NCBI GenBank assembly: GCA_008711295.1 | Contig: VUYV01000041.1 | Coordinates: forward strand, 5,636,273 to 5,700,272 | Source: Anarhynchus alexandrinus | Lineage: Eukaryota; Chordata; Aves; Charadriiformes; Charadriidae | DNA length: 64,000 nt | Reading direction: 5' to 3' | In this document: positions 23,874-38,196 of the stretch, in pieces | Layout: every line of letters starts with the position of its first letter | How positions within the stretch are numbered: position 1 is the first letter of the stretch | Notes under the pieces: model-generated | Told to the model about the DNA's origin: nothing | Database searches by the model: none | What the model saw: the letters and a program-made list of their open reading frames with translations, nothing else | Made by a program: the position numbers and the translations under genes

Positions 23874-26800
23874 CAAAGCTAAACGATGTATGAGGCTCAG
23901 CAAAGGTGAGTACCTAAGTAATGTCCTAACAGTGTCTTGTACGATTAATTCCCACCAGGGCCTGCTTTAAGCCACCAAAGTCCTCACCATACTCTGGCAG
24001 CACTCTAACTGCAACGTGGTGTTTCAGTGCATAACTACCTGTGCACTGAGTTCAGTTTCTGATACCATACCAATAGGACGGAAGAAAATTTAAATTTAAG
24101 TCTCATCCTTCCTCATCTTTGTACCTCTCCCTTAAATTCACACACACTCATGCATGTCTTTGTGTCCTTTTCCCCCCTGTTCCAGCTGCCTGACTCATTA
24201 TTCCCACATGCAGCGTGTTGAGGAAGGTGGTAGCACTTCTCCCCTCCTGAGTCAGCAGGAGGCAGCTGGCAGCTCCCCGGAGACCTCCAGTGCCTGAGAA
24301 CAAAAGACCACATTTTTCATGGCTGTGGTATGCTATGTGTTACATAACCCAGCTGCTGAATGCTAAGAAATTAAACAACATGGCAGTCTCCTGAACACAA
24401 CATTGTTTTGGGGAAATTACAGCTCAAGTACAGCGGAAACTCTGATACTCCCCCATGGCAAATACTCTTGAAAAATTGAGGGAGTGAAAACAGTCCTTGA
24501 GAGCATTTAACAGCTGCAGACAGGCTCAGAGCATAATAGCTCTTTGATCTTGCATATGATGGGAAGAGCACCACTGGGAGCTTAATGCCATCATTTTATG
24601 CAAATGTCACGGAAGGAGACTCCACATAGCTAAATTGCTCCATCTCAAATACAACATTTATGAAAGCCATCGCTTCTTCATTATCATCCAGGTGGATACA
24701 ATAGATAACATTTAGATTTAATTTATATTATATGATTATCTTTGAGTTTGGAGAACTAGAAGATGCTTTGATGAGAGAGAACTGCCTGTGATATTTATAA
24801 GCCTGTTTGCAAAAAGCTACAGTTGAGAAACACTGACTGTAACTAATAAGGCAAACCCTACTGTATCATAAGCAAAACTCCATATAAACTGGCAACTGAA
24901 AATGTACAAAGACAAAAATTAGTCATTTTAGCAAAAAGAAAAATCTGGGATACAAATTCCATTTTCTTCGTGCAATCCTATTGTGACCAAAATCAGCTGA
25001 GATTTTTTTTAAAAAATGGGCTCTGCAAATAAAAGATCTTTGAAAACATTGTTGGCAATGTTTTAAGAAAATGCCTTTAAGTTAAACAATAGGATTTATC
25101 CTATCTTATCTTGAAGTACTGACTTCTGACTCTACTGTAAATTCAGTCGTCTTTTCAGGGGCTTCATGGATGTTTTTATCCTTTTTTTAAATTTATTTTT
25201 TTATCAAAATAAAAAGGTGTTTGCTTGATCTTAACTATCTGGTCTTTCATGAGGTAAGTTGATTTTAAAACCCCATGAAAACAAGCATGATCTGAGAAAA
25301 TTCTGCATCTTTAACTTGCAGCAAATACTTTTAAAGTACAGCTGAATGTGTTTTTGCTGCATAAGAAAAAAAGTATAGTACCAATATGCACAACCTTTGA
25401 TGAAAAGAATGCATCCAAAAATCACAGAACTGGAGTGATACATCTCTGTATAAACTATTTATTTAAAAGAATTCCAAGACAGAAGGAAAAATTGAAGTTA
25501 ACTAGAGAGAAAGACAGATATGCCACGAAATGCAGCATGAGAAAAGTTAGGAGAAAGAATTAAGAGGAAATTTACTCTAAATTGTTTGCTAGTAAAAATA
25601 AATAATTAAAGTAAATCAACTTCTGCATAAGATTCCTTGGTTAAAAACAACTGAGATCATAACATTTTTGGTTTGGTGCTATGCAGCCAAAAACCAAAGC
25701 CAATTCAAATATAAAAGTTAAAGGTCAATCCTTATCCTGGACTCAAGAAGTTAATAGTTTTTTGGTTTTTTTTTTCTCTTGCTCTCATTGTTACAAGTTA
25801 CTGGCTTTGACTTAAATTTAAAAGTAAAGTGGATATCATTGACAAGTAAGATTTCCACTTTAAATGTAAGGATTTGACAGTTATAGATGGTAACTAACAG
25901 TTACTTCCAATATGGATTGATCCTGCAGTTTTAATGACAGGCAGCATAGAGAATACAGGCAATTCTATGAGTAGGATAAACTTGCCACAGTAATAGCAGA
26001 GCTTTATACCATGTTGCAGTTAACTGGTACTACTACTTCAGAAATAAAGTATCATTAGATTTGTTATACTGTTTTCTGTAGGAAGTCTACAGTTTTTATT
26101 TATTTGCTCATTTTTTGTAGTAGCAGTAGTAGCATTAGCAATAGTAGTAAATTCTCCCTTTTCTGGTTATCTCGCATTAACAAATATAGAGATGAGGAAC
26201 TGAAGCAGGAAAAAGAATTTGTAAACTGAACTCTGCTCCAATGGGTCTACTAATGATCTACAAAACCTTACTCCTATACGATTTATGACGTATATGTCAA
26301 TGTTCCCCCCCACCACAAGAAGTAACCAGCTCTGCACGTGAGCCATTCTGCAGGACACCCAACTCCTTCGCTGTGTTTCCCTCTCATGCTCTGAATTACC
26401 GCATGCTGTCACCGGTGACGGACATCCAGTTAGGCTGGTTGCTGTATGAACGCTGGTGTGCCGCAGTGATCTCTTTTGTCTCCTGTGCCAGAGTGCATCA
26501 GAGCACAGTAAAACCCGTCCTTGGCTCTCCTTCAGAAACCTTTCCTAAAGAGGAAAGAAAAACAAATCTCTCATCTACCCAGGTTTAAATTTTTACAAAG
26601 CTTATAGTAACCTGGTATAATTTTGATACCTTTGCCCCTTTGACAAATTTGGTTGCAATTAGACAGCAAGTTCAAGAACTATTAAGAAAGTATTAGTAAG
26701 AGATAAAAATGCCATCTCCACCATTTTTAGCCCAATGTTCTGAGGGCTTTTTTTGTTGTTTTTTTTTAATTACTTTGATTTAATGAATATTCATTGAATC

Positions 26801-29720
26801 TGCCAAATTGAACGTATTGGGGAAAAAATAGGCTGTATTGGGGAAAAAAAAAATGTTGAATCACTTTTCAGTTTTAAAAAATTTGTACTAGGAAACATAA
26901 TTGATTAATCAATTACAGCAGGATTAACAAAGAGAGATGAAAGACCAAGTAGGCTTTTCGTAGAATAAGTAACAGGCAGCACATTTTTTTGCTATTTACT
27001 ATCTACTATTAGATATGTTTGTGAAAAGCATATGATTGTTTTTGCAAGAACATTCACTAAGGAGAATGCTTTTTTTTTTTCATTTTTTCCCAAAATAAAA
27101 GATTTATCTATTACAGAAAGACCTGACAGTATTCCCTTTTTACATAATGCTGACGAGCACAATATGTTTGCTAAGGTAGCGCTTAATAAAAATTCAGTTT
27201 GAGAGCCAATCCCTGACAACCCTGGCACACTGCTACAGCAGATGTTTCTTACTTTAAGATAGCTGAAATGGCTTTTAACTATATTCTAGAACTGAAGAAC
27301 ACAAGGGGCAGAATTTGGCAAGAACAAGGAATTGTGATACACAAAAACTGGGCTTCATAGAAAGACTCCTGAGAAAATGGAATTCTCTTGTTAGCTCAGG
27401 GAAGTCTATTGTCATGGACTGACTTTGTTCCCTTGCTCTCATATGAAAAAGCATTTTAGTGGGATATATAGTAGTTTTCTCTGCATCTGCTTTTAAATAT
27501 TTAATCTTAACTTTATTTCATAAAGCAAGAATTTCTACTTCATGTTCTGCTGGCAAAACCGTGCAGCTTGGTATCATTTTTGACCCTGGATCCTGCTCCA
27601 ACAAGGGGTTGAAACATTTACTGAGCCATAGATCAAGATTCAGATTTTTCCCGTAGGTAATCCTGCTATCCATAGGTGCAGCTCTACCACTGTGGGGCCT
27701 TGAGCTAGTAGTTCCGCATAGTGCCTCCCTTTATCAGGAGGACATATCCTACAGCTTTCAGTAACTCTAAGGTCTGATCTGGCGCTCTGTTGAGCCTGTG
27801 GAGTTTTAGCTGTCCTCTCTGAATTCCCATCTCTGAGGAATTCCTGGCATCCCTGTCAGGGCAGATGATGTCAGTTACTCCATTTCTGTACTGCTTAGCA
27901 CAATGGAGCACTGTTCTTGGATGTCCCCAGGATGCCACAATACTATCCTTTTCTGCTCTCTGACTATCTGAATTTCTTAGAAATCCAGCAGAGCTGGGTG
28001 CTGATGGCATTATAGACAGAAAAGTCAAAAACTTTCTCTGAATTTTGTTTGACATCCTTCTCAAAATTAAATTATTACCTTAAATGGCATGGGCCTTGTC
28101 TACAAGGCATGCATCGTACTGATTTTCACAGGGGGTTTTTGCAGATCCACCAAGATTAAAAGTATAGAGAAGATTCATTATAGCTTGCACTTTGTTTCTC
28201 TTTCAGTAAAGGGAGGAGCAGTCATATGAGTAACTGCTGGCAATTATTAGCCTACCTGTCTCACATTAATATACCTTTCACCTTCAACCTGAACAAGGTA
28301 TGTCAGATTACTGCATAGTAAATAATGACTTTCCACTCATTACTCAAAGTGAAGCTTCCTCTATTAGGCATTTATTTTCCTCGTAAAATGAATAATTAAC
28401 TGCCCGAGATGAAATACAGAGTCTGTTGCAAGTTCTGAACTCTTGTTAGTTCTGAGCTTATATGTGAATTTAGCGTGTCCTCAAAAATCAGTAGGATTTC
28501 CTCTGTTTTTCTTCTTAATTTTCCTAAACTGAAATGCAAACAGTTATGAGATTGAACAGCCAATGAAAACAGGCTTACTTTTTGATTTGCAGAAGCCATA
28601 TGTCAATCCCTTGAAATCACTAGATTTTTATATGGGTTCTGTCCCTAACAGAGATGACTACAGATGTGGGCTCAGAACACCATTTTAAAACACGTTTTGA
28701 AAGGTAATTCTTTCTATGTTGGGTAAATACCACAGGAAAAAGACAAGGGTTCAAGTTTTTGCTGTGTTTAATGAGAAGACTGTAGATGACTTTTCCTAAC
28801 TTGAGCAGAAGTCCCTACCATGTCTTCTTTCAAAAAAGGAACTGTAGAACCAAAGAAAGGTGACTGCTGTGGACGTAAGGGTATGGCTGTATGTGACTGT
28901 GCTGATCTACAAAGAAAGCGAAAAGAAGCAAGGAACTGCCACTGGGCCAAGAGACCTGAGATGCTTAACCTTTTACAAAAAAAAGTAGTTCGTGAAAGAA
29001 AAAGTGTGAGTTAGAAAGCAGTTCTTGTTTTCTATATCCACAGAATTCATAGCTCTATTTATCCCCATGAACCCAGACTTTTACACAGTGTTCCAACATC
29101 TGCTTAACAGGATTGATAACACCCACTGCTATTGGAGGCCATGGCCACCTCTATTTGCAAAGAAAACCTGACAGGTAGAATTGCACTGGCAGAGATAAAG
29201 CTCAGGAGGTTCCAGATAGAAAGTAAATTGTAGGCATGACACTTGCTCATGGCCTTTTCAGCCCCACCGTACTCATCAGAGTCCTGACACAGTTTCTGTA
29301 GGTGTTCTCTGAGCACTGGAACAGACAAGTGCTATAGGCACTTCAGGAGGTAAGTCCCAGCGTGGCAGCCAATCTTCCAGTCCCTTTGAGGTCATGAACA
29401 AGATTTTCTCAGGGGTGAGGATCTGAAGACATGCACGGGATGTCAGGCAGAGCCCAGAATGATCAGGAGCTTCCTGAGCTGCACAGATCTGGGGGAAGAA
29501 GCTGCAAGTGAGGTAGAGCTGATTTAGCCCAGTAAGCACGGTATTTTACCAGTATGGCTAAAAGTACATGGGCTTGGTGTTAACATGGCAGTATAGGAGC
29601 TCCAGACTTGCCTGGGTGAGCCTACAGCCTAAGCTGATCTTAGCTTGTTATAGCTACAATAGCTATTACCTAGCCATCAGGTTTGGTTTAAGTTAGCTTT
29701 AGTTTTTAGTGAGGAAAAAG
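23874..29720. other. Unique AT-rich DNA, no gene seen
   Basis: I recognise no gene. The stretch contains a degenerate (TAG)n run at 26117-26152, several poly-T and poly-A runs, and a minus-strand open frame of 119 codons at 27705-28064 without recognisable domains. A plus-strand GGAG/GTAAGT donor sits near 29351 and open minus-strand frames lie at 29.1-29.5 kb, but no complete exon can be defended. Confidence 0.45.
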
Positions 29721-29758
29721 TAATTATATTATTATATTATTATTAATTACTATATTAT
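29721..29758. repeat. (ATT)n-like microsatellite
   Basis: Imperfect attattat repeats of about 38 bases. Confidence 0.8.
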
Positions 29759-30337
29759 GAACTATCTATGATCACAAAATAAAATATGGCTTGCAAGAGT
29801 GTAAACACAGAGTGGTATCAGAGATCCTGAACTAAATAAAAATCACAATGGTCAGACAGTGGTCACTACAGGAATACAATCGTATTAAACCGGTTTAGCT
29901 GTACAAAGAGAAGTGAAAACTAAGAAACCGAAATCATATGAAAATAACTGATAACAAATTAAGAGAATGCTCACACACATATTAAGAAAATGGATAAATA
30001 TAAACACAAGTGGACCCCAAGACAAGGAGGAAGGAACACCTTCCCTTTTCCCCAGAAGCATCAAACTCCTGCTAGATAGAAGTGAGGACATAGACAGGTC
30101 GCTGAAACCCTTTCCTGTCTCCTCTGCTTGAGAAAGACTGGCCAACAACCTTAAGAACCTGGAGGGACATTGGAAAGTAAGCATAACGCCAAAGGAAATA
30201 AGTAAAGCCTAAGAATTTTTTTCTGTGTAATTAGCTGTATTACAGCGACTTTTCCATGTTAATTTGGACTGTGAATGGTAGCGCTATTATTAAATGGTAG
30301 TATTGTGTTAGTATTATTATAACTCTGCTTTATTTTG

Positions 30338-30372
30338 ATTAGACTATCAAATTAGACTATCAAATTAGACTT
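30338..30372. repeat. 13-bp tandem repeat, about 2.6 copies
   Basis: The unit agactatcaaatt is present at 30341-30353 and 30354-30366 and begins again, with 'att' before the first copy. Confidence 0.9.
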
Positions 30373-30379
30373 ACAAAAA

Positions 30380-33168
30380 AAAAAAATCATAGCACCACAT
30401 ATATAGAATGAGTTTCCTTCTGGCAATAATAAGATTTGGAGTTTTACACTGTCCATGCAGTTTCCAAGTTCATGCATTAATAACAGTTACCTCCTTTCTA
30501 TTAACTCAGAATTCAGAAAACCTCCACATCAGCAGAGCCCCATCACCAATCACCAGGAAAGGGGAACACCACGTGGCTGCATAGTGGCTTGAGCCGGCAC
30601 AAGAGGGGAAGACGGAGCATGCAGCCAAGGGCAGAGAAACCGTTGTTATTTTCCAGTGCTTTCCCATACTATACCCTCACTGAACTTTTCCTTTCCTAAA
30701 GTATTTTACAGGTATGTGCATTTGAGTCATTGTCTGCAATTGTGAACAGCACTTACATCTGCCATCTACAAACTTTTGATTCCTTAACAAATATTGTAGG
30801 TCTATGATTATTATATCTAAAATTCATATCTCCTGTCAGTTTGCCTGATTCATCAACTAGACAACCCTGAAAAACATAAAAATTCAGTGGAAGAAAGCTC
30901 AACTTCGCCAAAAATCAAACAGATCAGAAAACAATAAGGATTAGTTACCATATCGAGTGCTGGAATGAGACCTTTTTATGTTCACTGGAATTATGGTAGC
31001 TTGATCTGTCCAAGTCTTGAATGTGAATGCAATGTGTCTCATAATCAGAGTTTCTCAAATAACAAAAAAAAGTATCATATTTACTAAAAAAAGATGCACT
31101 GCAAGTTCTGCCTCTCAGTTCCTCTCATCTAAAATCTATTAGTGGCTCCAAAGCCATTAATGCTTAGCTTCCAGCTCACCTCTCCCTGACCTACTGTAAA
31201 GCCCTTTAGCACACCAGCCTTTCCACTTCACATGCTGTACCTCACCTCTCTTCCTTCGTGGTCAAATTGCCAGTTCAGCATCAATGGCATTTGGCGGGAT
31301 CGCAGGTATTGTGCCTGCCTAATGAGAAGTCCGGGTTTAGGTTCTCCTTTCTACGTCTGCTGTGCTGGCATGCTTCAGGGCTTTGATAAAACAAAATAAT
31401 GAATATCTATAACCAGTAATTACGTGCACACATAAGAAGAAATAGTCTTCTGAAGCACTTCCTCACCTTTGTTTATTGTTTTGGAATCTCCAAGGGATCT
31501 GACTTCTTCCTTTCAGGCGCTGTCACCAGTTCACATATCAAAAACACTAGAGCTTTATTTAGGTTTGTTAAAGGAAGCAGTAAGGTTAGCATGACTTCTG
31601 TTAGAACAAACTCTGTAGTCTCTCAGTACTTTTGTTGAGCATGAGGCATGCTCTTGCCTCACAACAAGATCGTTGTCTTAGTTATTTATCCCTTGACACC
31701 AGAATGTCATTTTGGGATTTTTAGTTTTGTTTGTATAGTAGACAAAATAAAGCTGGCAGTTACAGATGTTTATAAAAGACCCATATGAATATAGAAAGTA
31801 ATTTCATATTCAACCTGCTCTCATAAAAATAAATGTTCATTGTTTCTTTCCCTCCACTTACACACAGCTGGCTGTCCACGTGCATTTAACTGGTGCAGCT
31901 CTCAGATACTATCCAGCAAAAAGTTTTTCTCTAGTAAACCATGGTAGCTTTCTAGGAATAATCTCGTTTCCCTCTAGCGATCATAGTAACATTCAATTCT
32001 TTCTCCCCAAAGCTTATCACAATTAACTTTTCCTGGAGGTCACGCTCACAGTATCTTTCTGCTAAACAAGGGACAGCGTCACCCGTATGAAGATTCCAGT
32101 GTCTTTGCAGTTGACTCACCTACTAACGATTCCTTGAGTTAGGACTAAAACTTCACCCTCTAATCTATAGCCATCTACAATTCAGTATAAAATGCCTCCA
32201 TCCATTGAAACTTATTATTTATTGCAACATCTAATATGAAGAATACCCTTCACGCAAATGTGTGATTAGTGTTAAGCTATGTAGCTCTTCACTGGCTCTT
32301 GGTGGAGAACGTTCATGATGGCAACCACCTACTTTGTGTTGGGTTCAAATGGCCTGGATCTCCTAAAATACTATTGAGAAACCCTGCAACTTAAAAAAAA
32401 AAATATCTAGAAAATGTAATAATCAGGGGGGTAAAGCAGTGAGAAAAGTAGATCAGAGAAGACAGATACACATTGAAAGAAAACATTTTTTTCTTGGTGC
32501 CAATTTATCTCATCCTAATGGAGATAGATCAGACAAGAAATGTTTGCTTCCCTGCACTCGCTATAAGAGAGGACTGGGATAACTAGCACAGATGCAGAAG
32601 TCTACAATGTAGGAGTCTAACATAAAGTGAGATTAATTGACCCTGGACATTTCACAGGAGGATTGTGATTTAAGAATTTGCATTTAAAACAGTACTGATT
32701 TTTCCTTTTTTTACACCACTGATAAAGGTTTAGAGAAGAGCAAATAACTTAAAATTGTAAAGCAAATAAGATCTTTATTTTCTTTTTAGAAAAACAGATT
32801 TTAATATCAAATCAGCAAGATACAGTGTGAGTTTCTTATCAAAGGTGATCAATATGTAAATAGAAAAAAACTACATCAGAAGGAAACAAAATGTTTGTTC
32901 AGTGTTTTTCTTCTATACTGGGTGTAGCCTTTGATATCTGCCCTTTGTGGTTTGTAAATTGAACAGATGAAATAATATCTGGGAAAATAGAATATGAAAT
33001 TTTTACCTCTTTGCTAGAAAAGATACTTTAGGAAAAACAAAAAGGAATCTTCCATAAGTATCTTTTTAGAAAGCATTCTCTGTGTGACACCATCTTTAAG
33101 GAGAGCAGAAAAATTAAAAGCAGCTTTGAAGATTTAGAAGATGTCCATAGAGAAGATGTTTTAATATA
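30380..33168. other. Unique AT-rich DNA, no gene seen
   Basis: I recognise nothing. The patch 30490-30660 is slightly richer in CpG. Confidence 0.45.
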
Positions 33169-34823
33169 ATGGGAAAAATGGAATTTGCAATGTTGTGCAG
33201 TCCAAATGTTGAAACAACACCAGAAGAGGCTCTACTTTTTATTCAGAATCTCATTTACAATAGAAAAACATGTATTCAGGAATATTATTACTTGAAGAAA
33301 CATGTCAAAGACAGGAAGGAAATATTGGTCAGGAAAGTATACCTTGATATTCAGTGAAGATGCAGCCATGATGTATATGTTTTGAGGTATCATATCAATA
33401 GGCTTGACCAATTCTCAGTGAATTGTAGACTAGATCAAATATAAAATTACATTTGACAGTATGCAGTGCAAACACACATTGATTTAGGAGCTGATGAAAA
33501 GTTGGGGATTTATCATTGGAGACAGCAGAGGAGGACAGTGAACTGGATGTATGGGTCAAACGCGGATGATCATAAGCCAAAGAATGACACAACTGAGAAA
33601 TGTAAATTGAGAGTACGTGTAGATGGATGTGAGATGCTCATTTCCTTGAAACTGGGAATCTCAAAATACAGCCTGCCCCCTTGGGTTGAGAAATAAAGGC
33701 GCAACAAATGTGAGGGAAATTAAAACACTTTTTATGGCTTCTGTCCTTTCCCCTTTGTTTTTTCCTGCCCTTTTCCTATGCAAATTGTTAAATATATATG
33801 CCCCAGATTAAAGTAACCATGACATATAAACATTACATTCTTTTGATTCTTGGCCCCAGAGCAGAACAGAATTGCTATAATCATTTGTTACGAACTACAG
33901 CGGCTCTCAGGCACATAGAGCTGTTGTTGCAAATGCACTCTGTGACTCTTGCATTTTTCAGGCAAGGTTTAAATGCCCATGCATCTAAAAGCCCGCAGCT
34001 GACTTACTGTGTTTGTAAACCCTGGCAGTTAAAACAGTTTGTCAGTATGTTTTGTCTCCTATTTGGTCAGGTCTATTAGCTAATCTGGTATCCCCCCTAA
34101 ATATGTTCTCTTGCCTTTCTATTATGTGCGCTCTCTAGACTAAAGAGGCATTCAGTATGTTGGCCACACTCAGACATGCCTCGGTTATTCCTTGCCAAAG
34201 ATAACAACAGAGAGTATGGACAGGAGAGAAAAAAATTACAGAAAAACCGAGCAGAGTACGCCGTCAGGTAAAGTGCTGACGCATTATAGAACCCAACACA
34301 CTGCCACAGGCTGCATATGGCACCCAGCTCCTATCATTTATACTCAGCCAGATATGCTGAAATACAAAAGTATTGAACTGCAATCTACAAGAGATATTAC
34401 CATGAATATCGGTGGACTTTTCCAGGAGTCTGAAACACGGGCAATAGCTGTGTTTTCATTAGTCTTTATTCTTGCTTGTATGGTCAGGAACCTATGGTGA
34501 TATGAAACCGTGGGATTTCTGGAGACAGTATGAAAAGGCAGGCAGGTATGAGTAGCGCAATGATATTAATGATTTACCTCATTTCTTGCACAATGGCTCT
34601 TCCTCAGTTAAGTACAAAGCAGATTAGAGGGTTAGTAGGTGGAAGGAGAATTGATCTGTCTAGATTGACTGAAAACTGTGTTGTCAATATAACATTTACA
34701 CTTACATACCCTGTAAAAAAAAAAAAAGTTTATTCAACAAAATTTACAAATATTTCAAAGAAATGCAAACAAATTCAAAGCAAATACCAAAAGTATAAGT
34801 TTAAGACAGAACCAATGAAATAA
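33169..34823 (+). other. Run of five short plus-strand open frames, unidentified
   Basis: Five ATG-to-stop frames of 62, 76, 93, 102 and 97 codons follow each other on the plus strand at 33169-33357, 33466-33696, 33798-34079, 34192-34500 and 34530-34823. The fourth ends with a hydrophobic stretch (AIAVFSLVFILACMV) like a membrane segment. The fifth begins with a signal-peptide-like leader (MSSAMILMIYLISCTMA) and contains the sequon NIT. A splice-donor-like 'ggcaggcag/gtatgagt' lies at 34545-34547. I recognise no family. A decayed mobile-element coding region or pure chance are both possible. Confidence 0.2.
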
Positions 34824-37240
34824 TATTGCACTATCAGAATTAATATATCCTTTATCTTTGGAATGGTTTTTTTTCTATTTACTACTTATAAATGTTTGTC
34901 ACAAGTTTTACTAACTAAATTTTAGCATCCATTATTTCAAAGTAGCTACTCAGTCATTTTGACATTTCAGGTTCCCAGTCTACAGTTTATCCATATGATC
35001 TCTAACACAGCAGGAGAAGAGCTCATGTGGACAGAAAATATTATTAGGGGAAATTAAAATAGTTCTGCCTAAAAAGTAAGCCAGAGCGAGTAGTCACTCT
35101 GACAGATGATCCCTGAGGGCATACACTGAAAGAAAAATATTATGTAGTTAGAAATGTTTTCTGGAGTGTCATACACATGCATATCTTACTGTTATGGCTG
35201 ACTTTTCTGACCCAAAATAAACCTGTTAATGAACACTTCCTTTATCCATTGTTTCCTGATGTGAATGCAGCAGAAGGCTTTTCCTGCTTCTGTGTAAGTG
35301 AAGAGATAAGAGAAGCAGCATCATACCAAAACCAGTTTGCAATGAACATTTATAAAAGCATTCCTCTTTGCTCTCCTTTGCAAAATTACATAATTACAGC
35401 CTTTTCCTTATAATGTTTTTTCTACAGATTAATGAGAGACGTATTCAGGTGACTCTGTAAGCAGTTTTAGGGGGGGGACGTGATACTTCTAATGTGTAAG
35501 CCCTAGTGATGTGCCCGAGATGTCCAAGGACTTTAAATGTTTCGCTTTTACGCATGATGTACATACATAATTTAAGCCAAAAGATAAAAGGATATCATAT
35601 AAAGATCTAACAGTATAAAAGTTGGCCTCTTCCCTCCAAGTAACCATGTAAAATACAGCTTATTTGAATTTTGCAAGTAATAGGCAATATATGACCAAAA
35701 AGCAGCATATGACCAAGACAACAAACAATGTATGCTCAGACTGTGCAGTCACCATATTCTTATGACATTTTCTTTCCATTATGGATCACCTACATAAAAA
35801 GAAACAATTGTCAGGCAAATCTTTTTCCTAATGAATAATACAACACCCACCATTAATTTTTCATAGCAGGAATTCAATTTTAACACAGACAATACAGAAG
35901 CACATATTTATCCACAAAAACACATCGCTGAGAAGCTCTCACAGTGCTTGTACCAGCGATTGTTTGAATGGCAGGGCCGGCCCACTGTACAATACCTGCA
36001 ACCAACCCCAAAAATCTATCACATGGGAAGGAGTGGCTGTCTGGCTTAGTTAAATTCTAAAAAGTTCTGCTTCATTTACTCTCTGACAATGGCAACCTTT
36101 TAGCAAAACACCAATATCTGCAACCCCGTCCCAGACATCCCGTCTCCAAAGCTAACCTGCTTTAAAGATAGTTTCCAATAGTACATCTTTGCTTGCCAGG
36201 CTTCCATAGCACCCACAACAGTGACCACTTATGTAATACAGAGCTTTAGATACTTCTAGAATTTGTTCAGTTACCCTCTGAGATACTTTATTCTGCCATT
36301 TAGACTTGAAAAGCTGCTTTGGTTATGAGTATTGCTGAGAGACGGCGAGGTCATTTGTTCCAACAGCACTACATCCCGGGCCTTAAATGTCTTAAATTTA
36401 TGTTTCTTCCCAGAAAAAAGTGCAGAATAAACGTTCCTTATCCTCACCAACTGAACATAAAAAAAGTCAGTGACTCCTTTCCATTATGTGTCCAACTAGG
36501 TGGATGTAAACAACCCCCATAATGTTTCACAGTGTCTGGTAATCATTGACTCCTACCATATGTATCACCTGCGCCGTTCTTCTGAAATACAATACTTACA
36601 TAACTTATTTGAAGTTTTATCTGTCCATTTCTATTTTTTTTAATTCCCAGGTCTTGAATAACATGACACCGGTTGATAGCATGTTAATCTGTGCTATTCC
36701 ATAGCAACCATGCTAAATATGGATCAGTGTCTGACTGCACTCTTTTTCAGTACGCATTTTATTAGGCTGATTATTTTTTTTCCCACCAGACTATGTCACT
36801 GGGTTATAAGGACTAACAGTTACATATCTAAACCCATATTTCACTGTAAACTGCTTAAATCATGCCCACATCTCTTGACAAATAGACCCCTGTGAATATA
36901 CCATAGCTGAAAAAAACCCAGAGCTGATACACAGTATCTGCTGTTTACCCAATAGAAGGAAAATAATCTCATGTGAATGAACAATTTGTCTGGTGAATTG
37001 CAAACCTGTTTATACATATTTGCTTTATTTACTCACAGTTTGGTGTATATATAAAGCACAAAGTTTCCTCAACACTGCTGTTTCTAGGGATGAATATAGT
37101 ACTGGCAGTGGGGGGGGGGATAGAAATAGGAACATGGCATGCAGAGAGACTATACAAGCTTGCAACCTTCTCTCCACCACCATCAAAGAATGCTTAGTGC
37201 TGTATGGTGTTAACTGGGGTGCAAGGAAGGCCAGTTTTTC
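34824..37240. other. Unique AT-rich DNA, no gene seen
   Basis: I recognise nothing. It contains short G runs at about 35470 and 37112 and no convincing exon. Confidence 0.45.
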
Positions 37241-37244
37241 TCAA

Positions 37245-38196
37245 ATAATTTAGGGATTGCTATCTGGACGCTGTCAAGCGAACCACTCCAGAGAACCTGA
37301 GAACTTTTGCATTCCTCCGGCCTGCACAGGTATCTGTTTGGAAGACTCCTATGGGATATAGTCTTGAAGAGAAGAGGGTTCCAGAAGAGCTAAGTGACTT
37401 TCAAGGATCACCTCCTACAAGCGCCAGAATTGCCCATCCTGATGAGTGAGAAATCAAACGAGGGTGGCAGGAGGCCTTCATAGACAGGCAAGGAGGTCTT
37501 GAAAAAGTCCAAACTTAAAAAGGAAACAAGGTCAGGTCACGCAGAAGGAATATACAGACATTGTCCAACAGTGCATGGATGGTGTTAGGAAATGCACACC
37601 AGGAGTTGAATCTGACAAGGGACAAGAAAGGAAACATGAAAGGTTTTTAGAGATAGCTGAGCAGCAAAAGACAAGGAAAAACACAGGCCTACGGCTGAAA
37701 GTGGTGGGAAACCCAGTGACAAAGGACATAGCAAAGGCTGAGGTATGGACTATCTTCTTCGGCGCAGTCTTTACTGCTTAGACCAGCCTTCAATACTTGC
37801 AGGTCCCTGAGCCAAGTGAGAAAATTGGGAGCAAAGACGACTTACCCTTGGTGGAAGAACAACAGTTTAGGGAGCACTTAAACAAACTGTACATACTTAA
37901 GTCAATGGGGCCTGATGGGATGCACCCATGAGTCCTATGGGAGCAGGCAGATGTCACTCTTGATTATCTTTGAAAAGTCATGGCAACTGAGAGAGGTTCC
38001 TGAAGGCTGGAAGAAAGCAAAAGTTACTTCTAGAAGGGCAAGAAGGTAGACTCAGGGAACTGTAGGCTGGTTAGCCTCACCTCAGTCCCTGCCTAGGAGC
38101 GTGATGGAGGTAAATCCTCCTGGAAACCATTTCCAGGCACATGAAGGACAAGAAGAAGATGGGGAGTATTCAATACAGATTGATGAAGTGGAAATC
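37245..38196 (+). mobile_element. CR1 LINE, interior ORF2 part (before and into RT)
   Basis: The plus strand carries the rarely retained upstream part of CR1 ORF2. It contains 'gagaagagggttccagaag', then 'tcaaggatcacctcctacaa', then a segment coding for KAEVWTIFFGAVFT. Next comes 'gggcctgatgggatgcaccc' (GPDGMHP), a region matching EVPEGW-type residues, and 'gttagcctcacctcagtccc' (VSLTSVP). The match stops abruptly at about 38196 in 'gaaatcat', in the middle of the RT domain. Multiple stops and frameshifts are present. A 68-codon open remnant lies at 37575-37781. Confidence 0.85.

Noticed and set aside
27705..28064. 119-codon minus-strand open frame
   Set aside because: Long for this region, but without domains, splice context or recognisable similarity; one or two such frames are expected by chance in 64 kb.
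34404..34434. Residues NIGGLF, reminiscent of the start of glutamate-receptor domains
   Set aside because: Six residues only; the surrounding sequence shows none of the other receptor motifs.
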